A stretch of 60,970 nt of DNA from Methylotenera sp. (GTDB lineage Bacteria; Pseudomonadota; Gammaproteobacteria; Burkholderiales; Methylophilaceae). The notes beneath the pieces are model-generated. The model saw only the letters and a list, made by a program, of their open reading frames with translations. It had not been told where the DNA came from and did not search any database. Location of the stretch: the NCBI GenBank assembly GCA_009693255.1, contig SHXQ01000010.1:1-60970 (forward strand), written 5' to 3'. The stretch's first letter is position 1, and every line of letters starts with the position of its first letter. This document shows, piece after piece, positions 18,975 through 28,761 of this stretch. The position numbers and the translations under genes are program-made.

Positions 18975-19925
18975 CTAATATTTAATGAGAGCAGAACCCC
19001 AAGTGAAACCGCCGCCAAAGGCTTCCATCAGCACAATGTCGCCGCGCTTAATACGGCCGTCACGTACGGCAACATCGAGCGCCAAAGGGACAGATGCTGC
19101 TGAGGTATTGCCATGTCTATCTACAGTCACTACAACCTTATCCATACACATATCAAGTTTTTTTGCCGTCGCTTGTAATATGCGTATATTCGCCTGATGC
19201 GGCACCAACCAGTCGATATCTGATTTTTGCAAGTCATTAGCGGCCAATGTTTCATCGACAATTGCATCTAGTGTATTAACCGCCACTTTAAATACAGCAT
19301 TGCCTTCCATGACTAGGGTATCACGACTACCGATGTCTGTTTTACGCGGCACATGCAACATTTTTTCATAATTGCCATCCGCATGCAAATGCGTGGAAAT
19401 CACACCTTGCTCCGCGCTTGCTTGAAGAATCACAGCGCCAGCGCCATCACCCCATAGAATACAATTGCCGCGATCGGTCCAGTCGACTATGCGTGAAAAT
19501 GCTTCCGCACCTATCACCAGTGCACATTTGGCAGCGCCAGCCTTGATAAAGTTATCGGCTGTTGCTAGCGCATAAACAAAGCCACTACAAACGGCCTGCA
19601 GATCAAAAGCCGGACAACCAGCAATCCCTAATTTATTTTGTACCATCACGGCCGTACTAGGGAAAATTTTATCTGGTGTGGTGGTGGCAACGATAATTAA
19701 ATCTACCTCATGTGCAGCAATTCCAGCAGCCTCAATGGCTCTACGGCTGGCATGCAGGGCTAGATCGCTGGTAAACTCATCCTCTGCCACTATATGGCGC
19801 TCACGAATGCCGGTGCGTGAAAAAATCCACTCATCCGTGGTATCAACCATACTTTCTAATTGTGCATTGGTGAGTATTTTTTTGGGGAGATAACTCCCTG
19901 TTCCTGTGATGCGAGAGTAGATCAT
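18975..19925 (-). CDS. fabH: 3-oxoacyl-ACP synthase III (KAS III)
   Basis: This 316-residue enzyme starts fatty-acid synthesis by condensing acetyl-CoA with malonyl-ACP. The catalytic cysteine is Cys113 in [10 protein letters not shown], the histidine is in VPHQANIRI, and the asparagine is in [10 protein letters not shown]. It overlaps plsX by four bases, so the two are coupled. Confidence 0.97.
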   Translation of the reverse strand: MIYSRITGTGSYLPKKILTNAQLESMVDTTDEWIFSRTGIRERHIVAEDEFTSDLALHASRRAIEAAGIAAHEVDLIIVATTTPDKIFPSTAVMVQNKLGIAGCPAFDLQAVCSGFVYALATADNFIKAGAAKCALVIGAEAFSRIVDWTDRGNCILWGDGAGAVILQASAEQGVISTHLHADGNYEKMLHVPRKTDIGSRDTLVMEGNAVFKVAVNTLDAIVDETLAANDLQKSDIDWLVPHQANIRILQATAKKLDMCMDKVVVTVDRHGNTSAASVPLALDVAVRDGRIKRGDIVLMEAFGGGFTWGSALIKY

Positions 19926-20980
19926 TCGTTGTCCGTAGTGTTGTTTGTGCCGCTAACAGTCGCTTGTTGCGATTGTATGTGTTCAATTTCCAATTGTTGC
20001 GCAATGCGCTTAAGCACGCCGCTACGAGATTCATCAACCGCGGTATGAATCGCATTTAAAAAAGCAATGCTATCCGCTCCGCCATGGCTTTTTACCACAA
20101 TGCCTCGCAAGCCTAAAAAGCTAGCACCGTTATAATTACGAGGATCCATACGTTTTTTAAAGGATTTTAGTACTGGCATCGACACAAACGCCATTAGTTT
20201 AGTCAGCAAATTGCGCTTAAATTCTTGAGCAAGAAAACGCCCCATCATTTGAATTAAGCCTTCCGCGGCTTTAAGTGCGACATTACCAACAAAGCCATCA
20301 CATACCACCACATCCGTGGTACCTTTAAAGATATCGTTGCCTTCTATATTGCCGTAAAAATTTAGGTGACTAGCCCGTAATAATTCACCAGTTTTTTTGA
20401 CAACCTCATTGCCTTTAATGTCTTCGGAACCAATGTTAAGTAAACCAATGGTTGGGTTTTCCTTATTTTCAACACAGGATACCAGCATGCTACCCATGAC
20501 GGCAAACTGCAATAATTGTTCGGCAGTGCAATCAGCATTTGCGCCCAAATCTAAAATATAAATTTTGCCTTTTTGGCAGGGGAATACACCTGCAATAGCT
20601 GGCCTATCAATACCAGGCAATGTTTTTAACACAAAGCGTGCTATTGCCATCAAGGCACCAGTATTGCCGGCACTCACACAAGCAGAAGCTTCACCACTTT
20701 TAACCAAATTAATGGCCACGCGCATTGAGGAATCTTTTTTATTTTTAAGCGCGCTCTGTGGCTGCTCATCCATGGCAACCACTTCACTAGCATGATGTAT
20801 GCGTAAGCGTGAACTGGTACTAATGTTTAATGATTTAAGTTCCGCTTCTATAGTGTCACTCAACCCAACTAAAACAATATTAAGTTGGTCATCGAACTGA
20901 ATTGCCTTAAGAGCGGCAGGAATGATAACGTGCGGCCCGTGATCGCCACCCATTGCATCAATTGCTAAAGTAATATCCAT
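19922..20980 (-). CDS. plsX: Phosphate acyltransferase PlsX
   Basis: This 352-residue enzyme makes acyl-phosphate from acyl-ACP, the first step of the PlsX/PlsY phospholipid route. Family blocks are the N-terminal [27 protein letters not shown], and [13 protein letters not shown]. Length matches. It follows rpmF and a terminator-like hairpin, and overlaps fabH by four bases. Confidence 0.97.
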   Translation of the reverse strand: MDITLAIDAMGGDHGPHVIIPAALKAIQFDDQLNIVLVGLSDTIEAELKSLNISTSSRLRIHHASEVVAMDEQPQSALKNKKDSSMRVAINLVKSGEASACVSAGNTGALMAIARFVLKTLPGIDRPAIAGVFPCQKGKIYILDLGANADCTAEQLLQFAVMGSMLVSCVENKENPTIGLLNIGSEDIKGNEVVKKTGELLRASHLNFYGNIEGNDIFKGTTDVVVCDGFVGNVALKAAEGLIQMMGRFLAQEFKRNLLTKLMAFVSMPVLKSFKKRMDPRNYNGASFLGLRGIVVKSHGGADSIAFLNAIHTAVDESRSGVLKRIAQQLEIEHIQSQQATVSGTNNTTDNE

Positions 20981-21054
20981 AATTTATCCAGTTTACACTC
21001 AGTTTTGACTAAGCTGCCACCATTAAGATGCCAGATTGAAATAAATCAGCGCCG

Positions 21055-21093
21055 TAAAAACACTAACGCCGCACCAAAATTGGAGCGGCGTTA
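21055..21093 (-). terminator. Terminator or attenuator between rpmF and plsX
   Basis: On the reverse strand a 9-bp stem, TAACGCCGC with GCGGCGTTA, closes a 12-nt loop and is followed by GTGTTTTTAC. It lies about 100 bp beyond the rpmF stop. It would let rpmF be transcribed at a higher level than the plsX-fab genes. Confidence 0.65.
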
Positions 21094-21196
21094 AATGATT
21101 TGATCTATGAGCAAGCAGATTTCAATGTTAGATCTTTTCAACGAAGGCTGGTACAAGCCACGTTTAATTTAGCTAAGATCTAATCTAAAGAAAGAA

Positions 21197-21376
21197 TTAT
21201 TCGCCTTTTGCTGATAATACTTTGCGACCACGATAGTAGCCGTTTGGGCTGATGTGGTGACGTAAATGCGTTTCGCCAGTTGTCGGCTCAACAGCTAAAG
21301 CTGGGTTGACTAAAAAGTCATGTGATCTATGCATACCGCGTTTTGACGGTGATTTTTTGTTTTGCTGAACTGCCAT
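21197..21376 (-). CDS. rpmF: 50S ribosomal protein L32
   Basis: This 59-residue basic protein begins [20 protein letters not shown], the L32 N-terminus, and ends in the [17 protein letters not shown] block. GGAG lies 7 bases before the chosen ATG; an upstream in-frame Met four codons earlier lacks this. The yceD-rpmF-plsX order is widely conserved. It has a good promoter upstream and a hairpin downstream. Confidence 0.97.
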   Translation of the reverse strand: MAVQQNKKSPSKRGMHRSHDFLVNPALAVEPTTGETHLRHHISPNGYYRGRKVLSAKGE

Positions 21377-21486
21377 AATAAACTCCAATAAAATGATTAA
21401 AACATCATCTCAATTACCTACAAATTGATGCGCAAATTACTGCCTCGCACCACTAATTTAAGATTACGTTAAACTGCTAGGGCGCC

Positions 21487-21515
21487 ACTATAATATAAAA
21501 CCTGACATTTGTCAG
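21487..21515 (-). promoter_or_regulatory. Candidate promoter of rpmF-plsX-fab
   Basis: On the reverse strand CTGACA (21510-21515) and TATAGT (21487-21492) are spaced by exactly 17 bp, followed by the GC-rich discriminator GGCGCCC. The leader to rpmF would be about 105 nt. It lies in the yceD-rpmF spacer. Confidence 0.55.
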
Positions 21516-21529
21516 CCAAAATTGTATTT

Positions 21530-22057
21530 TTACGACTTAATTAAACCCTTTAGCACCGCAAAAGGATTTGGTTTTTCGCCACTTTGGCTAACAATCTCAC
21601 CGCAATACTGATCATGCGTAGGCGCAATGGGCATAGCCATGATGATTTCATCTTCTAAAAGCGCAATAATATCCATGTGCTGACTGGCTTGTTGCAGATC
21701 AAAATCGTCACTACTATCAACTTCTGCTGCCGATAAATCCGCCTCACTTAACGCGCCAATTAAATAATTAAAATTTAATGTTAACTGAAGTGGCATATCA
21801 CTTAGACAGCGTTGGCAGGTGGTGCTTAAGTGCGTGGTCAGCGACAAGCTTAGTAATGACTGACCTGCAGCATCAGTTTTTCCTTGCAATGTATAGCTAA
21901 TCGAACCCGCAGGAATGCTATTTGATTCGGAAACCTCAGCAAAGTGTTGCAGCAACTCATTCAGTCTAGGGCAGTCTGCTAGCGACAACACGCCTGCAAT
22001 GCGCTCATTTTTTTTAGCAAAGGCAAGGTTGTCAATAAATAATGTGTGGTTAGTCAT
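21530..22057 (-). CDS. yceD: YceD/DUF177 protein, 23S rRNA accumulation factor
   Basis: This 175-residue protein matches the DUF177 (YceD) family: a central CQRCLSDMPL motif with paired cysteines, an acidic stretch, DIIALLEDEIIMAMP, then a further cysteine in HDQYCGE and a short Lys/Pro tail. In E. coli YceD supports 23S rRNA accumulation. Placement directly before rpmF is the conserved context. It is divergent from pycA. Confidence 0.88.
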   Translation of the reverse strand: MTNHTLFIDNLAFAKKNERIAGVLSLADCPRLNELLQHFAEVSESNSIPAGSISYTLQGKTDAAGQSLLSLSLTTHLSTTCQRCLSDMPLQLTLNFNYLIGALSEADLSAAEVDSSDDFDLQQASQHMDIIALLEDEIIMAMPIAPTHDQYCGEIVSQSGEKPNPFAVLKGLIKS

Positions 22058-22107
22058 TCTAATACTCTAAAATTTAGTTCTAAGGGATTTTTCTATCAGG
22101 CTTCACA

Positions 22108-22116
22108 TGCTACAAT
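22108..22116 (+). promoter_or_regulatory. Candidate extended -10 promoter of pycA
   Basis: TGCTACAAT is an extended -10 element (TG at 22108-22109, TACAAT at 22111-22116), with only a weak -35 (TTTTTC) 17 bp upstream. The start would be near 22123, about 28 nt before pycA. Confidence 0.4.
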
Positions 22117-22150
22117 CGCCGAGTTTGTGTGAAAAATTAAGGCAAGTAAC

Positions 22151-23569
22151 GTGTTTAAAAAAATTCTTGTAGCTAATCGTGGTGAAATCGCAGTGCGTAT
22201 TGTACGCGCTTGCTCAGAAATGGGCATTAAGTCTGTGGCTATTTATGCGGATGCAGATCGCCAGGCTTTACACGTTAAAAAAGCAGATGAAGCCTATAGC
22301 ATTGGTGCAGACCCTGTGGCAGGTTATTTAAACGCACACAATATTGTGAATTTAGCGGTGGCTTCTGGTTGTGACGCCCTACACCCGGGCTATGGGTTTT
22401 TATCTGAGAACCCTGAATTAGCCGAAATCTGTGAGCGCAGAGGCATTAAGTTTATTGGCCCTAATGCTGATGTTATACGTCAAATGGGCGATAAAATTCA
22501 AGCAAGAAACGCCATGACTGGCGCGGGTATACCTTGCACACCAGGTAGTGATGGCAACCTAGAAAATCTAGAAGAAGCGGTTGTGCTAGCCAGTAAAATC
22601 GGTTATCCCGTCATGCTAAAAGCCACTAACGGTGGTGGTGGTCGCGGTATTCGCCGTTGTGACAGTGAAAAAGAATTGTTAAGTAACTATGATCGAGTGA
22701 TTTCTGAAGCTAGCAAGGCTTTTGGTAAACCTGAAGTATTTTTAGAAAAATGCGTAGTCACACCACGCCATATTGAAGTGCAAATCCTGGCTGATTCACA
22801 AGGCAATGTGATTCATTTATTTGAGCGAGATTGCTCAATACAGCGGCGCAATCAGAAACTGATCGAAATTGCCCCATCCCCACAGTTAAGCCAAGCGCAA
22901 CGAGATTACATTGGCGGACTAGCTGTTAAAGCCGCTAAAGCGGTCGGTTATGAAAACGCGGGTACGGTAGAGTTCTTATTGGATTCTAATAATACCTTTT
23001 ATTTTATGGAAATGAATACGCGCTTACAAGTTGAGCATACTGTGACGGAAACGATTACTGGTATTGATATTGTGCAAGAGCAAATTCGAGTTGCCTTTGG
23101 CTTGCCGCTACAATACGCTCAAACTGAGATTCAGTTTAGAGGCTATGCCATGGAATTCCGCATCAATGCAGAAGATCCTAAAAATGATTTTCTACCTAGC
23201 TTCGGTAAAATAACCCGCTACTATGCGCCAGGAGGCCCCGGGGTGCGTATGGATGCGGCTATTTATAGTGGGTACGTGATTCCACCCTACTACGACTCTA
23301 TGTGCGCAAAATTAACGGTATGGGCGCTTGATTGGGATAGCGTCATTGAGCGTGGCCGTCGTGCGCTTGATGATATGTTGATTTATGGGGTAAAAACAAC
23401 CATTCCATATTATCAAGAAATTTTAAAACATGAAGATTTTAGAAATGCCAACTTCAATACTAGTTTTGTTGAGTCTCATCCAGAACTCACACATTATGCG
23501 AACGAAGTTCCGCCAGAGGTGATTGCAGCGGCGATTTCTGCTGCAATTGCTGCACATGAAGGCATTTAG
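22151..23569 (+). CDS. pycA: Pyruvate carboxylase biotin carboxylase subunit
   Basis: This 472-residue ATP-grasp enzyme carboxylates biotin. Motifs are FKKILVANRGEIAVRI, HPGYGFLSEN, the glycine-rich ATP loop KATNGGGGRGIRR (about 157-169), and EMNTRLQVEHTVTE. The start is GTG, with AAGG seven bases upstream. The protein alone is indistinguishable by eye from AccC of acetyl-CoA carboxylase, but its partner 89 bp downstream is a carboxyltransferase with a biotin domain. That makes a two-subunit pyruvate carboxylase, forming oxaloacetate, the likely complex. Confidence 0.85.
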   Translation: MFKKILVANRGEIAVRIVRACSEMGIKSVAIYADADRQALHVKKADEAYSIGADPVAGYLNAHNIVNLAVASGCDALHPGYGFLSENPELAEICERRGIKFIGPNADVIRQMGDKIQARNAMTGAGIPCTPGSDGNLENLEEAVVLASKIGYPVMLKATNGGGGRGIRRCDSEKELLSNYDRVISEASKAFGKPEVFLEKCVVTPRHIEVQILADSQGNVIHLFERDCSIQRRNQKLIEIAPSPQLSQAQRDYIGGLAVKAAKAVGYENAGTVEFLLDSNNTFYFMEMNTRLQVEHTVTETITGIDIVQEQIRVAFGLPLQYAQTEIQFRGYAMEFRINAEDPKNDFLPSFGKITRYYAPGGPGVRMDAAIYSGYVIPPYYDSMCAKLTVWALDWDSVIERGRRALDDMLIYGVKTTIPYYQEILKHEDFRNANFNTSFVESHPELTHYANEVPPEVIAAAISAAIAAHEGI

Positions 23570-23658
23570 CAATATTTGCCAGTTTTACTGGCTTATCACA
23601 CTTAACTTGCCCATTCACAGGCTGAGTTAAATATATATTTTAAAGTAAAGAGTTAACT

Positions 23659-25512
23659 ATGAACAAAACATCAAAAGTACATATCACCGAACTGGTCTTG
23701 CGAGATGGGCACCAGTCCTTAATCGCAACACGTATGCGCACTGAAGATATGTTACCTATTTGTGCCAAACTTGATGCTATTGGCTTTTGGTCATTAGAGG
23801 CATGGGGTGGTGCTACGTTTGATGCCTGCGTTCGCTTTCTAAAAGAAGACCCATGGGAGCGTCTTGCTAAATTACGCAAAGCGTTACCCAACAGTCGCAT
23901 TCAAATGTTACTTCGCGGACAAAACTTACTCGGCTATCGTCATTACTCAGATGATGTCGTGCGTGCTTTCGTACAAAAATCAGCAGATAACGGTGTAGAT
24001 GTATTCCGGATATTTGATGCCATGAACGATATGCGTAATCTTAAAACATCTGTTGAGGCGGTAAAAAGTGTAGGTAAACATGCGGAAGGTGCAATTAGCT
24101 ACACCACGAGCCCGGTGCATGATATTGCCCACTTTGTGAGTTTGGCTAAAGAGCTTGAAGCCATGGGTTGTGACACTATCGCCATTAAAGATATGGCGGG
24201 CTTGCTGACGCCACAAAGCACTGGTAACTTAGTAAAAGCCCTGCGCAGCGCTATTAGTTTGCCAATTCACTTACACAGTCATGCAACGTCTGGTTTGTCT
24301 GCCATGTGTTTCCTTAAAGGCATTGAAGCTGGCGCTACGATTGTAGATACCAGCAACTCATCATTCGGTGAAGGTGCAAGCCATTCTTCTACAGAAAGCA
24401 TTGTGGCGGCATTGCAAGGCACGGAATATGATACTGGTATTGATTTACTAGCACTGCAAGAAATTACCGCTTACTTCCGTGAAGTCCGCAAAAAATATTG
24501 GCAGTTTGAAAGTGATTTCACGGGTATAGATACACGCGTACTGATTAACCAAGTCCCTGGTGGCATGATTTCAAACTTATCCAACCAACTCAAAGAACAA
24601 GGTGCGCTTGACCGTATGGATGAAGTGTTATCAGAGATCCCACGTGTACGTAAAGACTTAGGCTATCCGCCATTAGTCACGCCTACGTCACAAATCGTTG
24701 GTACTCAAGCGGTGTTAAACGTGATGACGGGTCAAAGTTACAAATCCATCACCAATGAAGTTAAAAACTATTTTTCTGGCCATTACGGTAAAGCACCAAG
24801 CGCCGTGAATGCCACGATTAAAAAACTGGCGATTGGCGACGCAGAACCGATCACCTGCCGCCCAGCTGATTTATTGGCGCCGGAGATGCTTAAGCTTACT
24901 GCTGAAGCTGAACGTTTCGCACAATCTGAAGAAGATGTGCTAACTTATGCCATGTTTCCTGACATAGGAAAAATTTACTTACAAGAGCGTAATGCTGGTT
25001 CATTAAGCCCAGAAGTGTTGTTAGATAAAGCGGCCATTAACGCCAGTGCATCACGTTATGCGCCTAGTGAATTTAAGGTCACGCTACATGGTGAAACTTT
25101 CCATATCAACTTGACTGGCAGTGGTCATGCTGGGCAAGAAAAACGGCCATTCTATGTGTCTATTGATGGTATTGCTGAAGAAGTCATAGTTGAAACTTTG
25201 GGTGAAATCGAAGTTTCTGGCAGTGGTACCCGTAGTGGTAAAAATAAGGTGGTAACTGGCAAAGGCGTTAGTGGGCGTCCTCGTCCATCACATGCCGGCC
25301 ACGTTACAACTTCAATGCCAGGCACCGTTGTTGCCGTTAAAGTTAGTGTGGGAGACAAGGTTAACGCGGGGGATGGCGTGCTGGTGATTGAAGCAATGAA
25401 GATGGAGAATGAGATTCAGGCCGCCGCTTCAGGTATTGTGGTGGCGATACACGTTATTAAAGGTGATACCGTCACCCCTGATGAGTCCTTACTTGAAATT
25501 CAGCCGGGATAA
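23659..25512 (+). CDS. pycB: Pyruvate carboxylase subunit B (carboxyltransferase-biotin)
   Basis: This 617-residue protein has an HMGL-like carboxyltransferase barrel (about 8-270: LRDGHQSLIATRM, RIFDAMNDMRN, AIKDMAGL, HLHSHATSG), a conserved PYC/OADA domain (about 290-480) and a C-terminal biotinyl domain with Lys581 in EAMKMENE. The same architecture serves as the alpha subunit of Na+-pumping oxaloacetate decarboxylase. No membrane beta or gamma subunit gene is nearby and the biotin carboxylase gene is adjacent, so anaplerotic pyruvate carboxylase is the better call. A terminator follows. Confidence 0.86.
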   Translation: MNKTSKVHITELVLRDGHQSLIATRMRTEDMLPICAKLDAIGFWSLEAWGGATFDACVRFLKEDPWERLAKLRKALPNSRIQMLLRGQNLLGYRHYSDDVVRAFVQKSADNGVDVFRIFDAMNDMRNLKTSVEAVKSVGKHAEGAISYTTSPVHDIAHFVSLAKELEAMGCDTIAIKDMAGLLTPQSTGNLVKALRSAISLPIHLHSHATSGLSAMCFLKGIEAGATIVDTSNSSFGEGASHSSTESIVAALQGTEYDTGIDLLALQEITAYFREVRKKYWQFESDFTGIDTRVLINQVPGGMISNLSNQLKEQGALDRMDEVLSEIPRVRKDLGYPPLVTPTSQIVGTQAVLNVMTGQSYKSITNEVKNYFSGHYGKAPSAVNATIKKLAIGDAEPITCRPADLLAPEMLKLTAEAERFAQSEEDVLTYAMFPDIGKIYLQERNAGSLSPEVLLDKAAINASASRYAPSEFKVTLHGETFHINLTGSGHAGQEKRPFYVSIDGIAEEVIVETLGEIEVSGSGTRSGKNKVVTGKGVSGRPRPSHAGHVTTSMPGTVVAVKVSVGDKVNAGDGVLVIEAMKMENEIQAAASGIVVAIHVIKGDTVTPDESLLEIQPG

Positions 25513-25534
25513 ACACATGGCAAGGTAAATGTAT

Positions 25535-25565
25535 AGCCGACAGAATAAATGCTGTCGGCTTTTTG
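25535..25565 (+). terminator. Rho-independent terminator after pycB
   Basis: A perfect 9-bp stem, AGCCGACAG with CTGTCGGCT, closes an 8-nt loop and is followed by TTTTTG. It lies 22 bp after the pycB stop. Confidence 0.9.
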
Positions 25566-25598
25566 ATCCGCTTAATGCTACTTTAAAAACACCATAAA

Positions 25599-26180
25599 AT
25601 GATTCCATCATTAATTCTCGCCTCATCCTCAATCTATCGACGAGAGCTATTGACTCGCCTGCAACTGCCATTTAGCTGCATTGCACCTGATGTAGATGAA
25701 GGCATTTTAGCGAACGAACTGCCACAAGAAACTGCTTTAAGATTAGCGCAATTAAAAGCTAAAAAAATTGCTATTAGCCATCCTAATGCATTGATTATTG
25801 GTTGTGATCAAGTGGCCACCTTAGATAATACACAGCTTGGCAAGCCGATGAACCATGTCAATGCAACACAGCAGTTGCGAATGATGCGCGGTCGTGAAGT
25901 AATTTTTCATAGTGCATTATGTTTGTACAATGCTACTACTGGCAATATGCAAGCCGAAGTTGTACCCTATCTGGTTCAATTTAGAGATTTGAGCGATGCA
26001 CAGATTGAAAGTTATCTGCTTAAAGAGCAACCTTACCACTGTGCTGGTAGTGCAAAATCAGAGGGTTTAGGCATTGCTATGATCGAAAAAATGACTGGGG
26101 AAGATCCAAATGCGCTCATAGGCTTGCCATTGATTAAACTGGTGAGCATGCTGAAAAATGAAAATATTACAGTGTTATAA
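25599..26180 (+). CDS. Maf-like nucleotide pyrophosphatase, YceF type
   Basis: This 193-residue protein is a Maf/YceF-family house-cleaning pyrophosphatase that hydrolyses non-canonical nucleotides; the YceF subgroup prefers 7-methyl-GTP. Seen here are [25 protein letters not shown] with the catalytic Asp70, [18 protein letters not shown] and the C-terminal [13 protein letters not shown]. The HCAGS-KSEG block points to the YceF rather than the dTTP/UTP subgroup. It starts 35 bp after the pycB terminator. Confidence 0.9.
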   Translation: MIPSLILASSSIYRRELLTRLQLPFSCIAPDVDEGILANELPQETALRLAQLKAKKIAISHPNALIIGCDQVATLDNTQLGKPMNHVNATQQLRMMRGREVIFHSALCLYNATTGNMQAEVVPYLVQFRDLSDAQIESYLLKEQPYHCAGSAKSEGLGIAMIEKMTGEDPNALIGLPLIKLVSMLKNENITVL

Positions 26181-26291
26181 AAAAACAGCTTAGATCTAGC
26201 GTCAGCTTTCGTTATTACACTTGCTCATCCATGACCAAACAAGTCGGAAAGTGGCGTTAAATTGACTATTAGCGTGGGAATTAATTATTAA

Positions 26292-27008
26292 ATGGCAACG
26301 CAATTCGGCACACTCTACCTTATCCCCGTCACCCTTGGTGATGACAACATCCGACAGGTACTTCCTGACTATGTACTTGGTATCGCACAAGGGCTCGATA
26401 ATTTTGTGGTGGAAAGTGAAAAATCAGCCCGTCATTTTTTAAGTACCATCAAAACCATTAGGCCGGTCCGTGAGTTAAGCTTAACCCTGCTCAATGAACA
26501 TACGGAACACAAGGATGTATCTGCCCTATTAGCGCCGTTACTTGCAGGGAAAGATCTAGGACTAATGAGCGACGCTGGTTGCCCGGGTGTCGCTGACCCT
26601 GGCGCTAAGTTGGTAGAATTAGCCCATCAAAAAGGGATTCGTGTCGTACCCCTAGTAGGACCAAGCTCAATTTTACTCAGCTTAATGGCGTCTGGCCTCA
26701 ATGGACAACAATTTGCATTTCTAGGCTATTTGCCAGTCGACAAAACACAGCGCAATCAAAAGCTTAAAGACATTGAAAAGCGCTCGTTAACTTGCAAAGA
26801 AACGCAATTATTCATTGAGACGCCCTATCGCAATCAGCATATGTTAGAAGCTATTATCAGCGTATGTCAGCCTAATACTAGGCTGTGTGTGGCTTGTGAT
26901 ATTAATTTGACTACAGAGCTGATCATAACAAAAACGATTACCAGCTGGAAAAAGTCACCGCTACCTGATTTACATAAACGGCCAACAATATTTTTACTGT
27001 TGGCTTAA
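26292..27008 (+). CDS. RsmI-like SAM-dependent methyltransferase
   Basis: This 238-residue protein is in the tetrapyrrole-methylase fold group that includes the 16S rRNA ribose methyltransferase RsmI. Seen are LYLIPVTLGDD, GLMSDAGCPGVADPGA, VVPLVGPSSILLSLMASG, FLGYLP and FIETPYRN. These are RsmI-family blocks, but the protein is shorter than RsmI (about 285 residues) and lacks the C-terminal extension. It belongs to the RsmI-related group often found beside maf in betaproteobacteria; its substrate is not known to me. It converges on rnhB with a gap of only 4 bp. Confidence 0.82.
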   Translation: MATQFGTLYLIPVTLGDDNIRQVLPDYVLGIAQGLDNFVVESEKSARHFLSTIKTIRPVRELSLTLLNEHTEHKDVSALLAPLLAGKDLGLMSDAGCPGVADPGAKLVELAHQKGIRVVPLVGPSSILLSLMASGLNGQQFAFLGYLPVDKTQRNQKLKDIEKRSLTCKETQLFIETPYRNQHMLEAIISVCQPNTRLCVACDINLTTELIITKTITSWKKSPLPDLHKRPTIFLLLA

Positions 27009-27012
27009 CATT

Positions 27013-27609
27013 TTAAAGCTGTGTATGTTGAGCAATAAGCTTTTTAACAGGGGCGTAACTCAGTCTATGTATTGTTGTAATGCCATGCACAGCAAGCATT
27101 TTCAAATGAAAAGCCGTTGGATAACCTTTATGTTTTGCAAATCCATACTGCGGGTAGATTTTATCTAGCGCGTACAACTCTGCATCACGTGCCACTTTGG
27201 CTAAAATAGAGGCTGCCGAAATGGCCTGCACTTTACTATCGCCCTGCACGATGGCTTCACATGGCAGACTTATTTTCGGACATTGATTACCATCCACTTG
27301 TACTAAATCTGGTGTGATATGGTATTGCTGTTGAAGCTTCTCGATGGCACGCTGCATGGCCAGTAAACTGGCTTGCAGTATATTGATGTCATCAATCACT
27401 TGCGCACTGCAACTTGCGATGGCCCAAGCCAGTGCGTGTTGTTTAATTTCAACGCTGAGTAAATCACGCTTTTTTTCAGAGAGTTTTTTTGAATCTGCTA
27501 AACCGAGTATTGGGCGCTCAGGGTTTAAAACAACAGCAGCTGCATAAACGGCGCCAGCCAGTGGTCCCCGCCCCGCTTCATCTACACCACAGATGATTTG
27601 CAATGCCAT
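27013..27609 (-). CDS. rnhB: Ribonuclease HII
   Basis: This 198-residue nuclease removes ribonucleotides from DNA. The catalytic residues are in [15 protein letters not shown] (Asp10, Glu11), VQVDGNQ and AKVARDAE, followed by the [10 protein letters not shown] motif of RNase HII. Its ATG immediately follows the lpxB stop, so it is the last gene of the lpx-type operon and probably translated by coupling. Confidence 0.96.
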   Translation of the reverse strand: MALQIICGVDEAGRGPLAGAVYAAAVVLNPERPILGLADSKKLSEKKRDLLSVEIKQHALAWAIASCSAQVIDDINILQASLLAMQRAIEKLQQQYHITPDLVQVDGNQCPKISLPCEAIVQGDSKVQAISAASILAKVARDAELYALDKIYPQYGFAKHKGYPTAFHLKMLAVHGITTIHRLSYAPVKKLIAQHTQL

Positions 27610-28752
27610 TTACTTGCCTAACGACAAATATGAAAGTATCACGTCAGCAGATTTTTCAGCGGTATTTTGCCTTAAGCTGAGATGTATTTTTGTAAATTCA
27701 GCTTTAATTTCAGCGCTGTAATGCGTATCAGAGACCAGCTTGAGTGCCGCTTCGGCTAATTTTTCAGGCGTCGCATCATCTTGCAATAATTCCGGCACGA
27801 CAAACTTTCCGGCCAGTATATTCGGCAAACCAACATAAGGCTGTAAGCGCATATGCTTTAGTATTTTCCAGCTTAAATGAGACATACGATAGCTGATGAC
27901 CATGGGCTTCTTTAGCAGCGCGGCTTCTAGTGTCGCAGTACCAGAAGCTACAATGATGATATCTGCAGCTTCCATGGCTTCATGCGCATGACCAAATAAA
28001 ATTTGTATGGGCAAGCTCATTTCTTCATGAAATATAGCCAAATCGAATATCTGGCGTGTTTCACGCGTAATTAAAGGCACTAAAAACACTGCGTTGGCTT
28101 GTTCAGCATAAATAAGCTTTGCTGTTTTTACAAATAATGCTGCATGTTGTTGCACTTCACTCTGCCGACTTCCCGGCAGCATAGCGACAACCAAGGCCGT
28201 TGACTTTAGTTTAAGCCCTTCGCGCGCGGTTGTGGTATCAGGCTCCATAGGTAGAATATCCGCTAAGGGATGTCCTACATAAGTTACAGGAATGCCCGCT
28301 TGCGCGTATAAAGAAGGCTCAAATGGGAATAATGCAAGCATATGCGTTACCGCACGTTTTATTTTTTTGAGTCTATTTTTACGCCAAGCCCAAATAGAGG
28401 GGCTGACGTAATGGATTGTTTGAATGCCTTTGTTTTTAAGCTTCCTCTCTAACCAAAAATTAAAGTCTGGCGCATCTATGCCAATAAATAAATCTAATCG
28501 GTTATTGAGGAAATATTTAAGTAGTTGGCGACGTAGTCTGAGTAGACCATATAAGTGCTTAATGACCTCAATGTATCCGCGTACAGACAAGCGCTCAATT
28601 GGGAATAACGACTGCGCACCTTCGCGTATCATTTTAGGCCCAGCAATGCCGACAAATTCTATGTCTGTGCGTTTTGTTCTTAAGGCTTGAATCAGGTGAC
28701 TACCAAGTAAATCACCCGAGGCCTCTCCTGCCACAATACCAATTCTGAGCAT
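27610..28752 (-). CDS. lpxB: Lipid-A-disaccharide synthase
   Basis: This 380-residue GT19 glycosyltransferase joins UDP-diacylglucosamine and lipid X. Seen are VAGEASGDLLGSHL, IGIDAPDFNFWLERKLK, YVSPSIWAWRKNR, YVGHPLAD, LPGSRQSEV and ASGTATLEAALLKKPMVISYR. Length is normal. It is 9 bp after lpxA and directly abuts rnhB. Confidence 0.97.
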   Translation of the reverse strand: MLRIGIVAGEASGDLLGSHLIQALRTKRTDIEFVGIAGPKMIREGAQSLFPIERLSVRGYIEVIKHLYGLLRLRRQLLKYFLNNRLDLFIGIDAPDFNFWLERKLKNKGIQTIHYVSPSIWAWRKNRLKKIKRAVTHMLALFPFEPSLYAQAGIPVTYVGHPLADILPMEPDTTTAREGLKLKSTALVVAMLPGSRQSEVQQHAALFVKTAKLIYAEQANAVFLVPLITRETRQIFDLAIFHEEMSLPIQILFGHAHEAMEAADIIIVASGTATLEAALLKKPMVISYRMSHLSWKILKHMRLQPYVGLPNILAGKFVVPELLQDDATPEKLAEAALKLVSDTHYSAEIKAEFTKIHLSLRQNTAEKSADVILSYLSLGK

Positions 28753-28761
28753 TTTAATAAC

